DNA of 64,000 nt, from NCBI GenBank assembly GCA_051251645.1, contig JBPOEY010000001.1:1364001-1428000 (forward strand). Reading direction: 5' to 3'. Positions 1-8,626 of this stretch are shown here, piece after piece. A program made the translations under genes and the position numbers. Numbering within the stretch: position 1 is the first letter of the stretch; each line of letters opens with the position of its first letter. Below the pieces are notes generated by a model that saw nothing but the letters and a program-made list of their open reading frames with translations, was not told where the DNA came from and did not search any database. The DNA comes from Litorimonas sp051251645 (GTDB taxonomy: Bacteria; Pseudomonadota; Alphaproteobacteria; Caulobacterales; Maricaulaceae).

Positions 1-1
1 C

Positions 2-499
2 AGTCCTGCCGTGGTGAAATTGCTCGAATCAACTCAGGGTCGCGGCGTTGTTCTGGCCGAAACGCGCAAATCAGCCTCGGCACTGATCGACGCATTTCGG
101 GGTTTAAACGCACATTTTTTGGTTCAAGAATTCGTCAAAGAGGCCGCGGGTAGCGATATTCGTGCGTTTGTCGTCAATGGCAAAGTCGTGGGGTCAATGA
201 TGCGCACGGCGGCGCCTGGTGATTTTCGGTCCAATGTCCATCAAGGCGGAAGCGTCAAAATGGTGAAACTCACCAAAGACGAACGCCGCGCCGCTATTCG
301 CGCGGCGAAAATCCTGCGGCTTGATGTCTCTGGGGTTGATATTCTGCGTTCCGATTCGGGGCCGAAGATCCTCGAAGTGAACTCCTCACCTGGCCTGCAA
401 GGGATTGAAGAAGCCACTAAGAAGGATGTCGCCGGTGCGATCATTGAATGTATCGAGGCCAATGTCCCGACCATCTACCGCGTCAGCCAGCGGGGCTGA
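2..499 (+). CDS. rimK: RimK-type ATP-grasp ligase, 5'-truncated by window edge
   Basis: C-terminal 165 residues of an ATP-grasp ligase of the RimK family, which adds glutamate or similar residues to a carboxyl group (classically the C-terminus of ribosomal protein S6). The open frame runs to the left edge (Ser-Pro-Ala precede the first Val-Val-Lys-Leu), so the gene starts outside the window and the GTG codons at 11 and 14 are internal. Visible family features are KLLESTQGRGVVLAE, the QEFVKEAAGSDIRAFVV strand and the metal-binding end of the ATP-grasp fold, ILEVNSSPGLQGIE. The exact substrate cannot be told from this half, and an N-terminal fused domain cannot be excluded. Confidence 0.85.
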   Translation, partial: SPAVVKLLESTQGRGVVLAETRKSASALIDAFRGLNAHFLVQEFVKEAAGSDIRAFVVNGKVVGSMMRTAAPGDFRSNVHQGGSVKMVKLTKDERRAAIRAAKILRLDVSGVDILRSDSGPKILEVNSSPGLQGIEEATKKDVAGAIIECIEANVPTIYRVSQRG

Positions 500-553
500 T
501 ATGACAGTGTTAGGGGTCTTGTCGAAAATGCGCTGGATAGTTAGGGCGAGGTC

Positions 554-868
554 ATGAGCTTTGCCCAATCTATCCTCCAAATCATCTCCATGGTCCTCAG
601 CGCGATCAGCTTTTTGCTGATCATTGAGATCATCATGTCTTATCTCTTTATGTTTGGAATATTGAAGCCCACGGGCGGGATGGCCTCGCAAATTTATAAT
701 TCGCTTCGGGCCTTTAATGCGCCGATCCTCAAGCCCTTCCGTGATCTCCAAGCGAAGATCATGCCGCAAATGCAGCAGATTGATTTGTCCTATATCTTCG
801 CATTGATCGCGATCTGGTGGATCCAAGCTTGGCTAATCGGCCAGTTCTTATGGAACTTACTGGGTTAG
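554..868 (+). CDS. YggT family membrane protein
   Basis: Protein of 104 residues with two hydrophobic segments (about 5-38 and 80-103) around a polar loop. The loop has the family pattern of a short PI-L-PFR run (APILKPFRDL) followed by a conserved Asp before the second helix (QQIDLSYIFAL). YggT proteins are inner-membrane proteins of unclear function, linked to osmotic protection and to cell-division or respiratory gene neighbourhoods. The ATG follows a GGGCGAGG stretch. The gene is 54 bp behind the RimK-like gene, on the same strand, and ends before a good terminator hairpin at 922-949. Family assignment is fairly sure; function is not. Confidence 0.75.
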   Translation: MSFAQSILQIISMVLSAISFLLIIEIIMSYLFMFGILKPTGGMASQIYNSLRAFNAPILKPFRDLQAKIMPQMQQIDLSYIFALIAIWWIQAWLIGQFLWNLLG

Positions 869-921
869 TCCTGAAGACCGAATGATATATGCGCCAGCCT
901 GCTTTGCTCAGTGGCGTTTTT

Positions 922-949
922 AAAACCCTGTCTTGGACAGAGTTTTTTT
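922..949 (+). terminator. Rho-independent terminator after the YggT gene
   Basis: Hairpin with an 11-bp stem containing one mismatch (left arm 922-932, three-base loop 933-935, right arm 936-946) and a run of seven T at 943-949. It lies 53 bp after the yggT stop and before the converging haem cluster. Confidence 0.75.
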
Positions 950-1062
950 ATGAGACACGCAGACCCGTAAAGCTGGTGCGGCACGAGTGACATGAACAGC
1001 TGCCCCGCGTTACGAACATGGTGCTCGACCAGCTAAGCGAATGCTGCCGATACGCAGTCGGC

Positions 1063-1093
1063 GAGCCATGTCTTAGCAATTGCGCCATGGCTC
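1063..1093. repeat. Inverted repeat between converging genes
   Basis: Perfect 8-bp arms (GAGCCATG at 1063-1070, CATGGCTC at 1086-1093) around a 15-base spacer, just downstream of the hemY stop on the minus strand. There is no T tract, so a terminator role is only possible. Apart from this and the terminator at 922-949, I see nothing else in 869-1103. Confidence 0.35.
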
Positions 1094-1103
1094 TCAAGCC
1101 AAA

Positions 1104-2585
1104 TCAGGTCGCGTCTTTGTCCTCGGGTTGACCATCCATGAGATCATCAAATCGTCGGGCCAAGTCACTGTTAGGCTCTTCCCCGTCATCACCCTCTTCA
1201 GGAGCGGCGAGACGCAAGGGTTCTGATTTCGCCTCAGGAATCGGACGACGGATTGCATCTTGGCGTTCCGCGCGAGGATGCACGAGTTCACCCGTGTCAC
1301 CGAAAGAAAAGACCAACCGCCGCCAATCCTGCGACTCATAAGCAAAGCCCGGCCCTTCGGGATCAAGATCAGACCAATCCCGCTCGTGCGGGGCCGTCGC
1401 GGCGCGCTCAGTCCACATACCGGCATCGGTCGGGTTCCCCAAAGCGCGTTCGGCCTCTGAGGCCAGCAGACAGAGGCGCGCCGTTGGCTCTTCCTCATCC
1501 AAAATTTGGGACAAGAGCGACAAGGCATCGACCGGACGACCGGATCGTAAATGATGCGAAATCATCAGCAATCTAGCTTCCCGATCATCAGGATCAGATG
1601 CAATAAACCGTTCCAATCGCTTCGTCCGGGTTGCATCGCTTTCGCCGGGATACAGGTCGAAATAGGCGATCGAAATCGCCGGATGCGGCGCTGTTTTCCA
1701 CGCTTTCTCGAGGAGACTCGCCGCTTTCTTTTGTCCGCCTGTTCGTGCCAACTCATAAGCCGCAATGGCAACCGCGGGCGCAAAATCAGAGGCATCTTTC
1801 AACGCTGCTTGGGATAGCTCCAGCGCCTTATCATGCTGTCCATTATCTAACCAGAAATCGGCTTCCGCCGTTAACAAAACAGCCCGCCGACGATTGAAAA
1901 TGTCCCCGGACAAATGTTTAGCGGCCCGACCCTTTTCCAAAACGTCGCGCGCTTCGGTCCAGCGGTAATCCGCCACCAATGCCTTAAACAGCGTATCAAA
2001 GGCCCAGCGCGCTTGAACATTTTGGTCAAACGCTTCGCGTGCCGCTTCGACAGCACCCGGTAGATCGCCTTTCGCTAATTTCGCCTGCGCCAAGCCCCGC
2101 TGCGCGGTTGGGCGTGTCTTTGGACTGTCAAGCATGGCCGAATAATGGACAATGGCTTCGTCTTGATCGCCGCAAGCCTCCGCCGCCGTTGCACTGATAA
2201 TATGGCCAAGGTCTGTTGACCCCGCCAAATCGCGCACACGCGCCGAGGCCTTGCGGGCGCGGTCCATATCGCCCTCGGCGCCCGCGATGAGCGCTTCTTC
2301 CATGGCGTCAATCGCACGATTGCGTCTACGCATTCCAACGCCAGATTTAAGCCGCCGCGGCAGTCGCCATATCCACAGCAATACTGACCACAAGGTAATT
2401 GTTCCGACCATCAAAAGGGTACCGAGGAAGATCACAGCCTGCCAGCTCATTTCCAAATCAGGAAAGGCGATTGGCCACGTTGTCCCTGAGCTACTGAGCG
2501 TCAGCATCGCATCATCGCCGATATAGAGCATCGCTCCGGCCAATATTGCAACGAACAGCAGGAAGGTGATGATATATTTAGCCAT
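1104..2585 (-). CDS. HemY-like tetratricopeptide membrane protein
   Basis: Protein of 493 residues with two N-terminal membrane helices (about 3-22 and 45-72), a basic stretch and then a long helical TPR-like region. This is the plan of the proteobacterial HemY N-terminal family, found next to hemC/hemD. Despite the name it is not protoporphyrinogen oxidase; its precise role is unsettled. The ATG at 2585 shares its A with the TAA of the upstream Mic60-like gene (TAATG) and sits behind a GGAAGAGG stretch, so it is preferred over an in-frame start ten codons upstream. The C-terminal 90 residues are acidic and low in complexity. Confidence 0.85.
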   Translation of the reverse strand: MAKYIITFLLFVAILAGAMLYIGDDAMLTLSSSGTTWPIAFPDLEMSWQAVIFLGTLLMVGTITLWSVLLWIWRLPRRLKSGVGMRRRNRAIDAMEEALIAGAEGDMDRARKASARVRDLAGSTDLGHIISATAAEACGDQDEAIVHYSAMLDSPKTRPTAQRGLAQAKLAKGDLPGAVEAAREAFDQNVQARWAFDTLFKALVADYRWTEARDVLEKGRAAKHLSGDIFNRRRAVLLTAEADFWLDNGQHDKALELSQAALKDASDFAPAVAIAAYELARTGGQKKAASLLEKAWKTAPHPAISIAYFDLYPGESDATRTKRLERFIASDPDDREARLLMISHHLRSGRPVDALSLLSQILDEEEPTARLCLLASEAERALGNPTDAGMWTERAATAPHERDWSDLDPEGPGFAYESQDWRRLVFSFGDTGELVHPRAERQDAIRRPIPEAKSEPLRLAAPEEGDDGEEPNSDLARRFDDLMDGQPEDKDAT

Positions 2586-3418
2586 TAAAGGGCCTCTTCC
2601 ATATTGGCGCGCCAAGCCCGCGCGAGCGAACGAATTTGCTGCGGTAAACGATCAAACTTAGCTAAAGCGGCGCGGGGCTTACCATCAGCCAAATCAGCTT
2701 CAATGCCACTAATCAGAACATCTGGAGCGTTTGACCCCCGCACGCGAACATGGCGTGAAAATGTCCGGCGAACAAAGCCAGTTCCGCCCAGCTCTGCAGC
2801 GCCGTTTCTTAGCGTTTGCGCAGGGAAGCGCGGCAGTGTGCTCGGATCAACAAAGGGTTCCGTTTCGGCCGCAATCGCAAGGCTTCCGCCAACCGGCAGG
2901 TTCGCAATCGTCGACGCCTGAGCCTGCAATTTCTCCTCGAGTGTATTTAATCTTGCCTCGGTGGCTTCAAAGTCTGGTAGATCCGGCATTGCCGGCACTT
3001 CAAACCCCTCCGCTTGTAAGGCCTCCATACGTGCAACGATTTCTTCACTTAGAGGATCAACCGTGGGGCGAGCCTCCAAAGCCACGAGACGACGTGTCAG
3101 TGGGGCTAAATTGACCGTAGGAATCACAGCTTCCGGTCGGTTTTTGAGCGCAACGACTTCCGTCTGCAAATCAGCAATTTTTGCCTCAAGCGCGCTCGCA
3201 TCATAAGGCGCAGGGCGCAGAAACCAGCTTGCAGCAAAGGCGATAGCGAAACCGATCAACACGCCGGCCCCGACTAAGAGCGGCCAGAGCAAGCGCCATT
3301 TGGGGGCCACCTCTTCCATAAGGTCTTCGCCAACATCTTCGTAGGCCACGTCCACATACTCATCATCACCCTCAGTCGCGTCAGACGGCAGAACCAGAAT
3401 TTCGTCAGAGTCGGTCAT
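2585..3418 (-). CDS. Alphaproteobacterial Mic60/mitofilin-like membrane protein (COG4223 type)
   Basis: Protein of 277 residues: an acidic N-terminal tail (about 1-38), one membrane helix (about 43-67), a heptad-rich coiled-coil region (about 74-175) and a C-terminal domain (about 200-277) ending in ALAKFDRLP and ARAWRANMEEAL. This layout, with a position between hemD and hemY, matches bacterial homologues of Mic60, the mitochondrial crista-junction protein. The role would be membrane bending and inner-outer membrane contact. Identity rests on architecture, context and the C-terminal pattern; no search was run. It is short for the family. Nine bp separate it from the hemD stop, and its own stop overlaps the hemY start. 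Confidence 0.75.
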   Translation of the reverse strand: MTDSDEILVLPSDATEGDDEYVDVAYEDVGEDLMEEVAPKWRLLWPLLVGAGVLIGFAIAFAASWFLRPAPYDASALEAKIADLQTEVVALKNRPEAVIPTVNLAPLTRRLVALEARPTVDPLSEEIVARMEALQAEGFEVPAMPDLPDFEATEARLNTLEEKLQAQASTIANLPVGGSLAIAAETEPFVDPSTLPRFPAQTLRNGAAELGGTGFVRRTFSRHVRVRGSNAPDVLISGIEADLADGKPRAALAKFDRLPQQIRSLARAWRANMEEAL

Positions 3419-3427
3419 AGGTACATT

Positions 3428-4084
3428 CTAAGGCTCTGGCGTCTCGCTGCAAGCGATCAACGCCCGTTCATTTGGTGTCTGCGCAATCCGAATTGCCATC
3501 CCATGCAACGGCGCAGCAACATTTTCAGACAGGCAATAGGCCGTCACATGAAAAAGATGTCGCGGCGGTAAAGTCATTAATGTTTCTGCGGCCTTCGGTG
3601 AGTATAACGCAACAGCTTCAATCTGGTTCACATCAATTGGCCATGATGTCACCGCCTCGGACCGATAGACAATATGCTGGCGGGCGTCGAACCCACGGTC
3701 ACGCAGTGTTGGCACAATTCGCCCTCTGACAGTCATCCCCGAAACATGGATGATCGGATCCTCAGTTTGAGCAATAATGTGCGTGAGCGTCTTCCAATCG
3801 CCGTCTGCGGACACGACTGATGTAAAACCCCGCGCTTTAGCGATTCGAGCGGTCGCGTCGCCAACACAATAGACCCGTCGATCATCGCCTATGAGGCCGG
3901 AATGGAGAACTCCGTGGCCAGACGTGAAAATCAAAGTCGCCTTGTCTGGAATGATCGGTTTCGTCTCTATACTTTCGACGGTCAGCAGGGGCGCAACAAC
4001 AGGACCAAAGCCCGCTTTAGCCCACGCATCCGCACTCCGCGTGGCTGCGGGCTCGGTCCGTGTGATCCAAACTTTAGTCGTCAA
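3428..4084 (-). CDS. hemD: Uroporphyrinogen-III synthase
   Basis: About 218 residues. HemD closes and inverts ring D of hydroxymethylbilane to give uroporphyrinogen III, the branch point to haem. The family is poorly conserved; recognisable parts are the start VWITRTEPAA, FTSGHGV, a VYCVGDATA strand and YSPKAAETL near the end. The best start is TTG 4084, which lies inside the last codons of hemC (11-bp overlap) and puts the first beta strand at the N-terminus; earlier in-frame codons would lie deep in hemC. It follows hemC in an operon with the Mic60-like and hemY genes. Context makes the call firm. Confidence 0.88.
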   Translation of the reverse strand: MTTKVWITRTEPAATRSADAWAKAGFGPVVAPLLTVESIETKPIIPDKATLIFTSGHGVLHSGLIGDDRRVYCVGDATARIAKARGFTSVVSADGDWKTLTHIIAQTEDPIIHVSGMTVRGRIVPTLRDRGFDARQHIVYRSEAVTSWPIDVNQIEAVALYSPKAAETLMTLPPRHLFHVTAYCLSENVAAPLHGMAIRIAQTPNERALIACSETPEP

Positions 4085-4997
4085 AAGTGATCCGTCCGGC
4101 AATCTCGGTTCTAAGCGCTTCGCCCAGCATATAACCGAAATCATAGGCGCCGCCGATTGTCGTCACATCACGACCTTCTGCACAGCTGAACCGGAGGCTC
4201 CCATCCTTCGCTAGCACTTCGCCGCGAAACCCCAACATCGTCCCGGTCCGATCTGCAAGCGCGGCAATGGGGGTTTTGCAAGACCCATCCAACGCCCGAA
4301 GAAAGGCACGCTCTGCGGTGATCGCCATCTCAGAATTCGAATCATTTAGACCCTTGAGAGTTTCCAGAAGTGCCGTTTCATCCCGCCGTGTTTCAATCCC
4401 AACAACGCCTTGTGCTGGCGCGGGCAGCATTAGTTCTGATGGCACAGCTTGCGTAATCCGCGCGCCTTTTCCCAAACGGTTCAGTCCGGCCACCGCGAGA
4501 AATGTCGCGTCGCAAACGCCTTCTTCCAACTTGCGCAATCGCGTCTGCACATTGCCGCGCAGTAGGCAGAAGCGAACATCGGGCCGTAGCGCCGCCAGCT
4601 GCGCGCGCCTGCGCAGGCTCGCTGACCCAACCAACGCACCATGAGGCAAATCATCAATGGAGGCGTGTTTAACCGAAATAAACGCATCGCGCGGGTCTTC
4701 GCGGGGCAGCAAAGCCGGAATGATCAAGCGGTCATGCCCAACAGTCGGGACATCTTTCATCGAATGCACGGCCAGATCAATTCGACCATCCAACAGCGCG
4801 TCTTCGAGTTCGCGCGTAAATAGGCCTTTGCCACCAAAATCCTTGAGCTCGCCCTTAATCTGATCACCCGTCGTTTTTAGGACTTTGATCTGCCAATCTG
4901 TTTCAGGATCGCAAGTCTCAAGCAGGTCTTTGACCCAATTTGCCTGATACAGCGCGAGCGGACTGCCGCGCGTTCCGATATGCCGGGTCTGTTGCAA
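4074..4997 (-). CDS. hemC: Hydroxymethylbilane synthase (porphobilinogen deaminase)
   Basis: Complete protein of 307 residues; it condenses four porphobilinogens into hydroxymethylbilane in the cytoplasm. The N-terminal GTRGSPLAL motif (8-16), the catalytic-loop KDFGGKGLFT and VHSMKDVPT (about 52-85), LRRRAQ (about 128-133) and the cofactor-carrying Cys240 in GSCKTPIAAL are all present. The start is TTG 4997: the upstream in-frame stop is only a few codons away and no ATG or GTG exists before the first strand. It faces tsaD with only 20 bp between the two starts, so its promoter must lie inside tsaD. Confidence 0.95.
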   Translation of the reverse strand: MQQTRHIGTRGSPLALYQANWVKDLLETCDPETDWQIKVLKTTGDQIKGELKDFGGKGLFTRELEDALLDGRIDLAVHSMKDVPTVGHDRLIIPALLPREDPRDAFISVKHASIDDLPHGALVGSASLRRRAQLAALRPDVRFCLLRGNVQTRLRKLEEGVCDATFLAVAGLNRLGKGARITQAVPSELMLPAPAQGVVGIETRRDETALLETLKGLNDSNSEMAITAERAFLRALDGSCKTPIAALADRTGTMLGFRGEVLAKDGSLRFSCAEGRDVTTIGGAYDFGYMLGEALRTEIAGRITFDD

Positions 4998-5017
4998 GTG
5001 ACGCAGGCCTTCCCTAG

Positions 5018-6160
5018 GTGAGCGTCGTGCCTTTAACCGCGACCCATAGCTCGACGCAAACGATTGCTGCGCCCTCTCGTGTTAACGAACAGCGGCTTAT
5101 TCTCGGAATCGAGAGCAGCTGCGACGAAACCGCGGCGGCAGTGCTATGTTCCGAGCGTGGCTTACTGTCCAATATCGTTGCCTCACAGGATGAGGCGCAT
5201 CGTCCATTTGGCGGCGTCGTCCCGGAAATCGCGGCGCGCGCCCACATGAGCAAAATTGACGCGATCATCGATCAAGCCGTCTCTGAAGCCGGCGTCGACT
5301 ATGCCGACCTCTCTGCAATCGCCGCCACATCCGGCCCTGGCCTGATCGGCGGGGTCATTACGGGATTGATGGCCGCGAAAGGCCTGTCAGCCAGCCTCGA
5401 TATTCCGCTGATCGCGGTCAACCATCTGGAAGGTCATGCGCTATCGCCGCGTCTAACCGAGCCCTGCCCTTTCCCATATTTACTTCTGCTCGTGTCGGGC
5501 GGTCATTCGCAATTACTCGCCATCCATGGGCTTGGCGACTACGAACGGCTTGGGTCCACGATCGACGATGCAGCCGGAGAGGCCTTTGACAAAACCGCCA
5601 AAGTGATGGGCCTCGGCTTTCCCGGCGGCCCCAATGTCGAGCGCTGGGCGCAGACCGGGAATGACCGGGCCGTGCGCCTGCCCCGCCCGTTGCTCGACCG
5701 TGAGAGTTGCGACTTCTCCTTTGCCGGGCTCAAAACCGCTGTCGCTCGGGCGTTTGAAGCGTCCGATAAAACCGATGCCGCGAAAGCCGACCTCGCCGCC
5801 TCCTTCCAAGCCGCCGTGGCCGATTGCCTGACCGACCGAACGGCTCGCGCGATGCGCCTGTTCACGGCGCGCCATGACGGCCCTCACCGTTTCGTCGTCG
5901 CAGGCGGTGTTGCCGCCAATCAAACCTTGCGGGCGCAGTTGATCGAAACCGCGGCCACGCACAAGTTCACACCGATCTTTCCGCCCTTAAAGTTCTGCGG
6001 CGACAATGCCGCCATGATCGCGCAAGCCGGACTGGAACGGCTACACGCCGGACGCGTTGATCCATTGGACGCTCCGGCGCGCCCGCGCTGGCCGCTTGAC
6101 CGTGAAGCCGCACGCATCGACCCTGCATCCGGATCAGGACGAAAAGGACCGAAATCATGA
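5018..6160 (+). CDS. tsaD: tRNA N6-adenosine threonylcarbamoyltransferase
   Basis: Protein of 380 residues, longer than the usual 340 or so because of an N-terminal extension of about 27 residues before LILGIESSCDET. TsaD transfers threonylcarbamoyl to A37 of tRNAs reading ANN codons, together with TsaB and TsaE. The metal-binding HLEGH motif has His136 and His140. LLVSGGHSQL, GAGEAFDKTAK-like and GGVAANQTLR segments follow, with the C-terminal CGDNAAMIA. GTG 5018 is taken as start; GTG 5027 is an alternative, and neither has a convincing ribosome site. Its stop overlaps the next gene (ATGA). Confidence 0.95.
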   Translation: MSVVPLTATHSSTQTIAAPSRVNEQRLILGIESSCDETAAAVLCSERGLLSNIVASQDEAHRPFGGVVPEIAARAHMSKIDAIIDQAVSEAGVDYADLSAIAATSGPGLIGGVITGLMAAKGLSASLDIPLIAVNHLEGHALSPRLTEPCPFPYLLLLVSGGHSQLLAIHGLGDYERLGSTIDDAAGEAFDKTAKVMGLGFPGGPNVERWAQTGNDRAVRLPRPLLDRESCDFSFAGLKTAVARAFEASDKTDAAKADLAASFQAAVADCLTDRTARAMRLFTARHDGPHRFVVAGGVAANQTLRAQLIETAATHKFTPIFPPLKFCGDNAAMIAQAGLERLHAGRVDPLDAPARPRWPLDREAARIDPASGSGRKGPKS

Positions 6161-6726
6161 AACTCTACGGCTCGCTCACTTCTCCCTTCGTCCGCAAATG
6201 CCGGATCACAGCTTTGGAATCCGGCATCGATAACCGCCTCGACTTCGTGACCACCCTCGTCATGGACCTGGCCGCCGATCAACCCAATCCGCTCAACCTT
6301 ATGCCGTCTCTCCTGACAGATGAGGGCGATCTCATCGTTGATAGCCGCGTCATTTGCGACTATTTGCAATCGTTTCAGTCTGCGCCGTCCTTCAATGACT
6401 GGGCGGACCGGACTCTTGTTGCACTCGCGGACGGTCTAACGGACCGCGCCGTCTCTATCACGCTGGAATTACGCCGCCCGGAGACAGAACGCTCGCCAGG
6501 CGCGCTGACCCGTTGGGCCGATGCAATTCACGCAACCCTTCCCGTGCTCGAAAAACGCGCGCCTAATCGTTTCACCCCTGGCGCCATCGCGTTAACATGC
6601 GCGCTCGGCTATCTTGATTTCCGCCATGCCAATTTGAACTGGCGAGCGGGTCATAACGCGCTTGCCGCGTGGTATGAGGCGCAAACAGCCCGACCGAGTG
6701 TCATCGCGACGGAGCCTCCAGCATGA
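6157..6726 (+). CDS. Glutathione S-transferase family protein
   Basis: Protein of 189 residues with an N-terminal thioredoxin-like domain (MKLYGSLTSPFVRKCRI; the cis-Pro region near NLMPSLLTDEGDLIVDSRVI, which ends in the glutathione gamma-glutamyl contact Asp-Ser) and a helical C-terminal half (about 85-189). It is a little shorter than typical GSTs of 200-220. The substrate is unknown. It is translationally coupled on both sides: its ATG overlaps the tsaD stop, and its stop overlaps the gpsA start (ATGA in both cases). It is therefore probably one transcript with tsaD and gpsA. Confidence 0.85.
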   Translation: MKLYGSLTSPFVRKCRITALESGIDNRLDFVTTLVMDLAADQPNPLNLMPSLLTDEGDLIVDSRVICDYLQSFQSAPSFNDWADRTLVALADGLTDRAVSITLELRRPETERSPGALTRWADAIHATLPVLEKRAPNRFTPGAIALTCALGYLDFRHANLNWRAGHNALAAWYEAQTARPSVIATEPPA

Positions 6727-7721
6727 GCTATCAGACCATCGGCGTCATTGGCGCTGGCGCGTGGGGCACGGCCCTCGCACAGACCTTATCCAACAGTGGT
6801 CGCGACGTCACGATCTGGAGTTTCGAGTCCGACGTGGCGGACGCGATAAATACGCGCCACATGAATGAACGTTATCTCGACGCTGTCCCCCTCGACCCAT
6901 CCCTGCGAGCCACATCCAACCCGGCGGACCTTGCCGGATCAGATGCCATCCTGTCCGTCGCGCCTGCCCAACACACACGCGGGACGCTGAAAGCCTTCCT
7001 TCCCCATATAGCCGACGGAACGCCTGTGATGCTTTGCTCCAAAGGCATTGAAATCAGTAGCCGCGCTTTCATGGCTGACGTCTTGCGTGATGTGCTGCCC
7101 CACGCTGTGCCGGCTGTTCTCTCGGGCCCCTCCTTTGCGGCCGATGTCGCACGCGGCTTACCGACGGCAGTCACCCTCGCCTGTGCAGACGCGCGGATCG
7201 GCGCAGACTTAGTCACGGCCTGCGCGGCACCGACATTCCGCCCCTATCTCACCGATGACGTTATTGGCGCCGAAATTGGCGGTGCGGTCAAAAATGTCCT
7301 CGCCATCGTTTGCGGCATTGTTCTTGGCAAAGGTCTAGGCCGTTCCGCTCACGCCGCCATCATGACGCGCGGTTTTGCGGAAATGACCCGCCTCGGTAAA
7401 GCCTTGGGCGCGCGCCCTGAAACTCTGACGGGCCTCTGTGGTCTTGGCGACCTCGTCCTAACGTGCAGCTCCGAAATGAGCCGTAATATGAGCTTTGGAC
7501 TCGCCCTTGGGCGTGGAGAGAAAATTAACGATATTCTCGAAAATAGGCTGTCTGTGACCGAAGGGGTTGCAACCGCCCCGGCCCTCCAGACGTTGGCTAT
7601 GGACAAGGGTGTTGAAATGCCGATCAGTTTTGCCTTGGCCGATATTCTTGATGACCGTTTGAGCGTCGACGACGCGATTGCGGATTTACTGGCCCGGGAC
7701 CATCGTCCCGAAGTCGACTAA
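6723..7721 (+). CDS. gpsA: NAD(P)H-dependent glycerol-3-phosphate dehydrogenase
   Basis: Protein of 332 residues that reduces dihydroxyacetone phosphate to sn-glycerol 3-phosphate for phospholipid synthesis. The Rossmann GxGxxG is GAGAWG (10-15). Also visible are SVAPAQHTR, the LCSKGIE strand, VLSGPSFAADVARGLPTAV and the catalytic-lysine segment EIGGAVKNVLAI, followed by GLCGLGDLVLTC and the C-terminal SVTEGVATA. The length is normal. ATGA overlap with the GST gene upstream. With pgsA about 2.3 kb away, it is part of the phospholipid supply in this region, although on the other strand. Confidence 0.96.
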   Translation: MSYQTIGVIGAGAWGTALAQTLSNSGRDVTIWSFESDVADAINTRHMNERYLDAVPLDPSLRATSNPADLAGSDAILSVAPAQHTRGTLKAFLPHIADGTPVMLCSKGIEISSRAFMADVLRDVLPHAVPAVLSGPSFAADVARGLPTAVTLACADARIGADLVTACAAPTFRPYLTDDVIGAEIGGAVKNVLAIVCGIVLGKGLGRSAHAAIMTRGFAEMTRLGKALGARPETLTGLCGLGDLVLTCSSEMSRNMSFGLALGRGEKINDILENRLSVTEGVATAPALQTLAMDKGVEMPISFALADILDDRLSVDDAIADLLARDHRPEVD

Positions 7722-7748
7722 ACGGAGAATAAGAAAAAGGAGCGTCAC

Positions 7749-8003
7749 ATGGAGCAATTTCTTTTCTGGTCATTGATCGGCTCTATTGCTCTCACCTTGG
7801 GGCTTAACCTCCTGTCCGTTACAGCACCCGAAAAAATTGCTCGGCTTCAATTTCGCCTCACCAAGACTGTCAGCACTGAGGATGAAATGCACCAAGATCA
7901 AGACAAGTCCATGACGCGATTTTTCCTGCCGTTTGAAGCCCTTCTGATTGTGTCGCTCGTCATGATGATTGCTCTGAATATTGGTGCAATCCTCGTAACT
8001 TAA
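7749..8003 (+). CDS. Small two-helix membrane protein, unknown
   Basis: Protein of 84 residues with hydrophobic helices at about 5-26 and 60-83, joined by a charged loop rich in Glu, Asp and Gln (about 44-56). I do not recognise a family. The start is well supported: AAAAAGGAG lies just upstream of the ATG, 27 bp after gpsA, so it is likely the last gene of the tsaD-GST-gpsA run. Its last four bases overlap the end of the converging pcm gene. A role at the membrane is all that can be said. Confidence 0.7.
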   Translation: MEQFLFWSLIGSIALTLGLNLLSVTAPEKIARLQFRLTKTVSTEDEMHQDQDKSMTRFFLPFEALLIVSLVMMIALNIGAILVT

Positions 8004-8626
8004 AGCGTTTTGGACTTGCCCGCTTCGATCATCGGTAAGTCCACCAGCATAAATTCGGTCTCGGTCAGATGTTTTCGCGCCCGTTCAATCAGGGTCAACG
8101 TCCCATCAACGACACCCACCAAGCGGCCATTCGGACCCAATTGATCCAGCACGCGTTGCGGCACGGCGCGGACGGCGCAGCCCAGAACAATCCGATCAAA
8201 TGGGGCTTGTCCCGCCCAACCGTAACGCCCATCCCCATGCCGAATTTCAACATTGTGAATGCCGAAGTCTCGTAATTTTTCTTCTGCCGCCTCGACCAAA
8301 CCGACATAACGCTCAACCGCGTAAACCCGTCGCGCACGCTGCGCCATCACACCTGACATCCAGCCCGATCCACTGCCGATTTCCAACACTTTTGATCGAT
8401 CTGTCAGCGCCAGCATTTGCACCAGCAGCGCCGTCGTCATCGGGGCGCTCACCTGCTGCCCACACGCAATCGGCAAGGCAATTTCTTCATAGGCGCGCTC
8501 CGATAATTCCGGGGCAATGAAGCGCTTACGCGGGACTAATTCCATCGCCCGCAAGGTCGCCGCATCGCTGATCCCGCGCGACCGGAGCCGCATGACCATA
8601 TCGACGAGACGAGGATCAAAACTCAT
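8000..8626 (-). CDS. pcm: Protein-L-isoaspartate O-methyltransferase
   Basis: Protein of 208 residues, normal length. It methylates L-isoaspartyl residues so that damaged proteins can be repaired; S-adenosylmethionine is bound at motif I, VLEIGSGSGW (80-89). The conserved region before it, AYEEIALPIACGQQVSAP, contains the usual substrate-loop Gln and Ser. IRHGDGRYGW and FDRIVLGCA are later SAM-fold motifs. The ATG overlaps the surE stop (ATGA), the classic surE-pcm stationary-phase survival pair. Confidence 0.93.
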   Translation of the reverse strand: MSFDPRLVDMVMRLRSRGISDAATLRAMELVPRKRFIAPELSERAYEEIALPIACGQQVSAPMTTALLVQMLALTDRSKVLEIGSGSGWMSGVMAQRARRVYAVERYVGLVEAAEEKLRDFGIHNVEIRHGDGRYGWAGQAPFDRIVLGCAVRAVPQRVLDQLGPNGRLVGVVDGTLTLIERARKHLTETEFMLVDLPMIEAGKSKTL

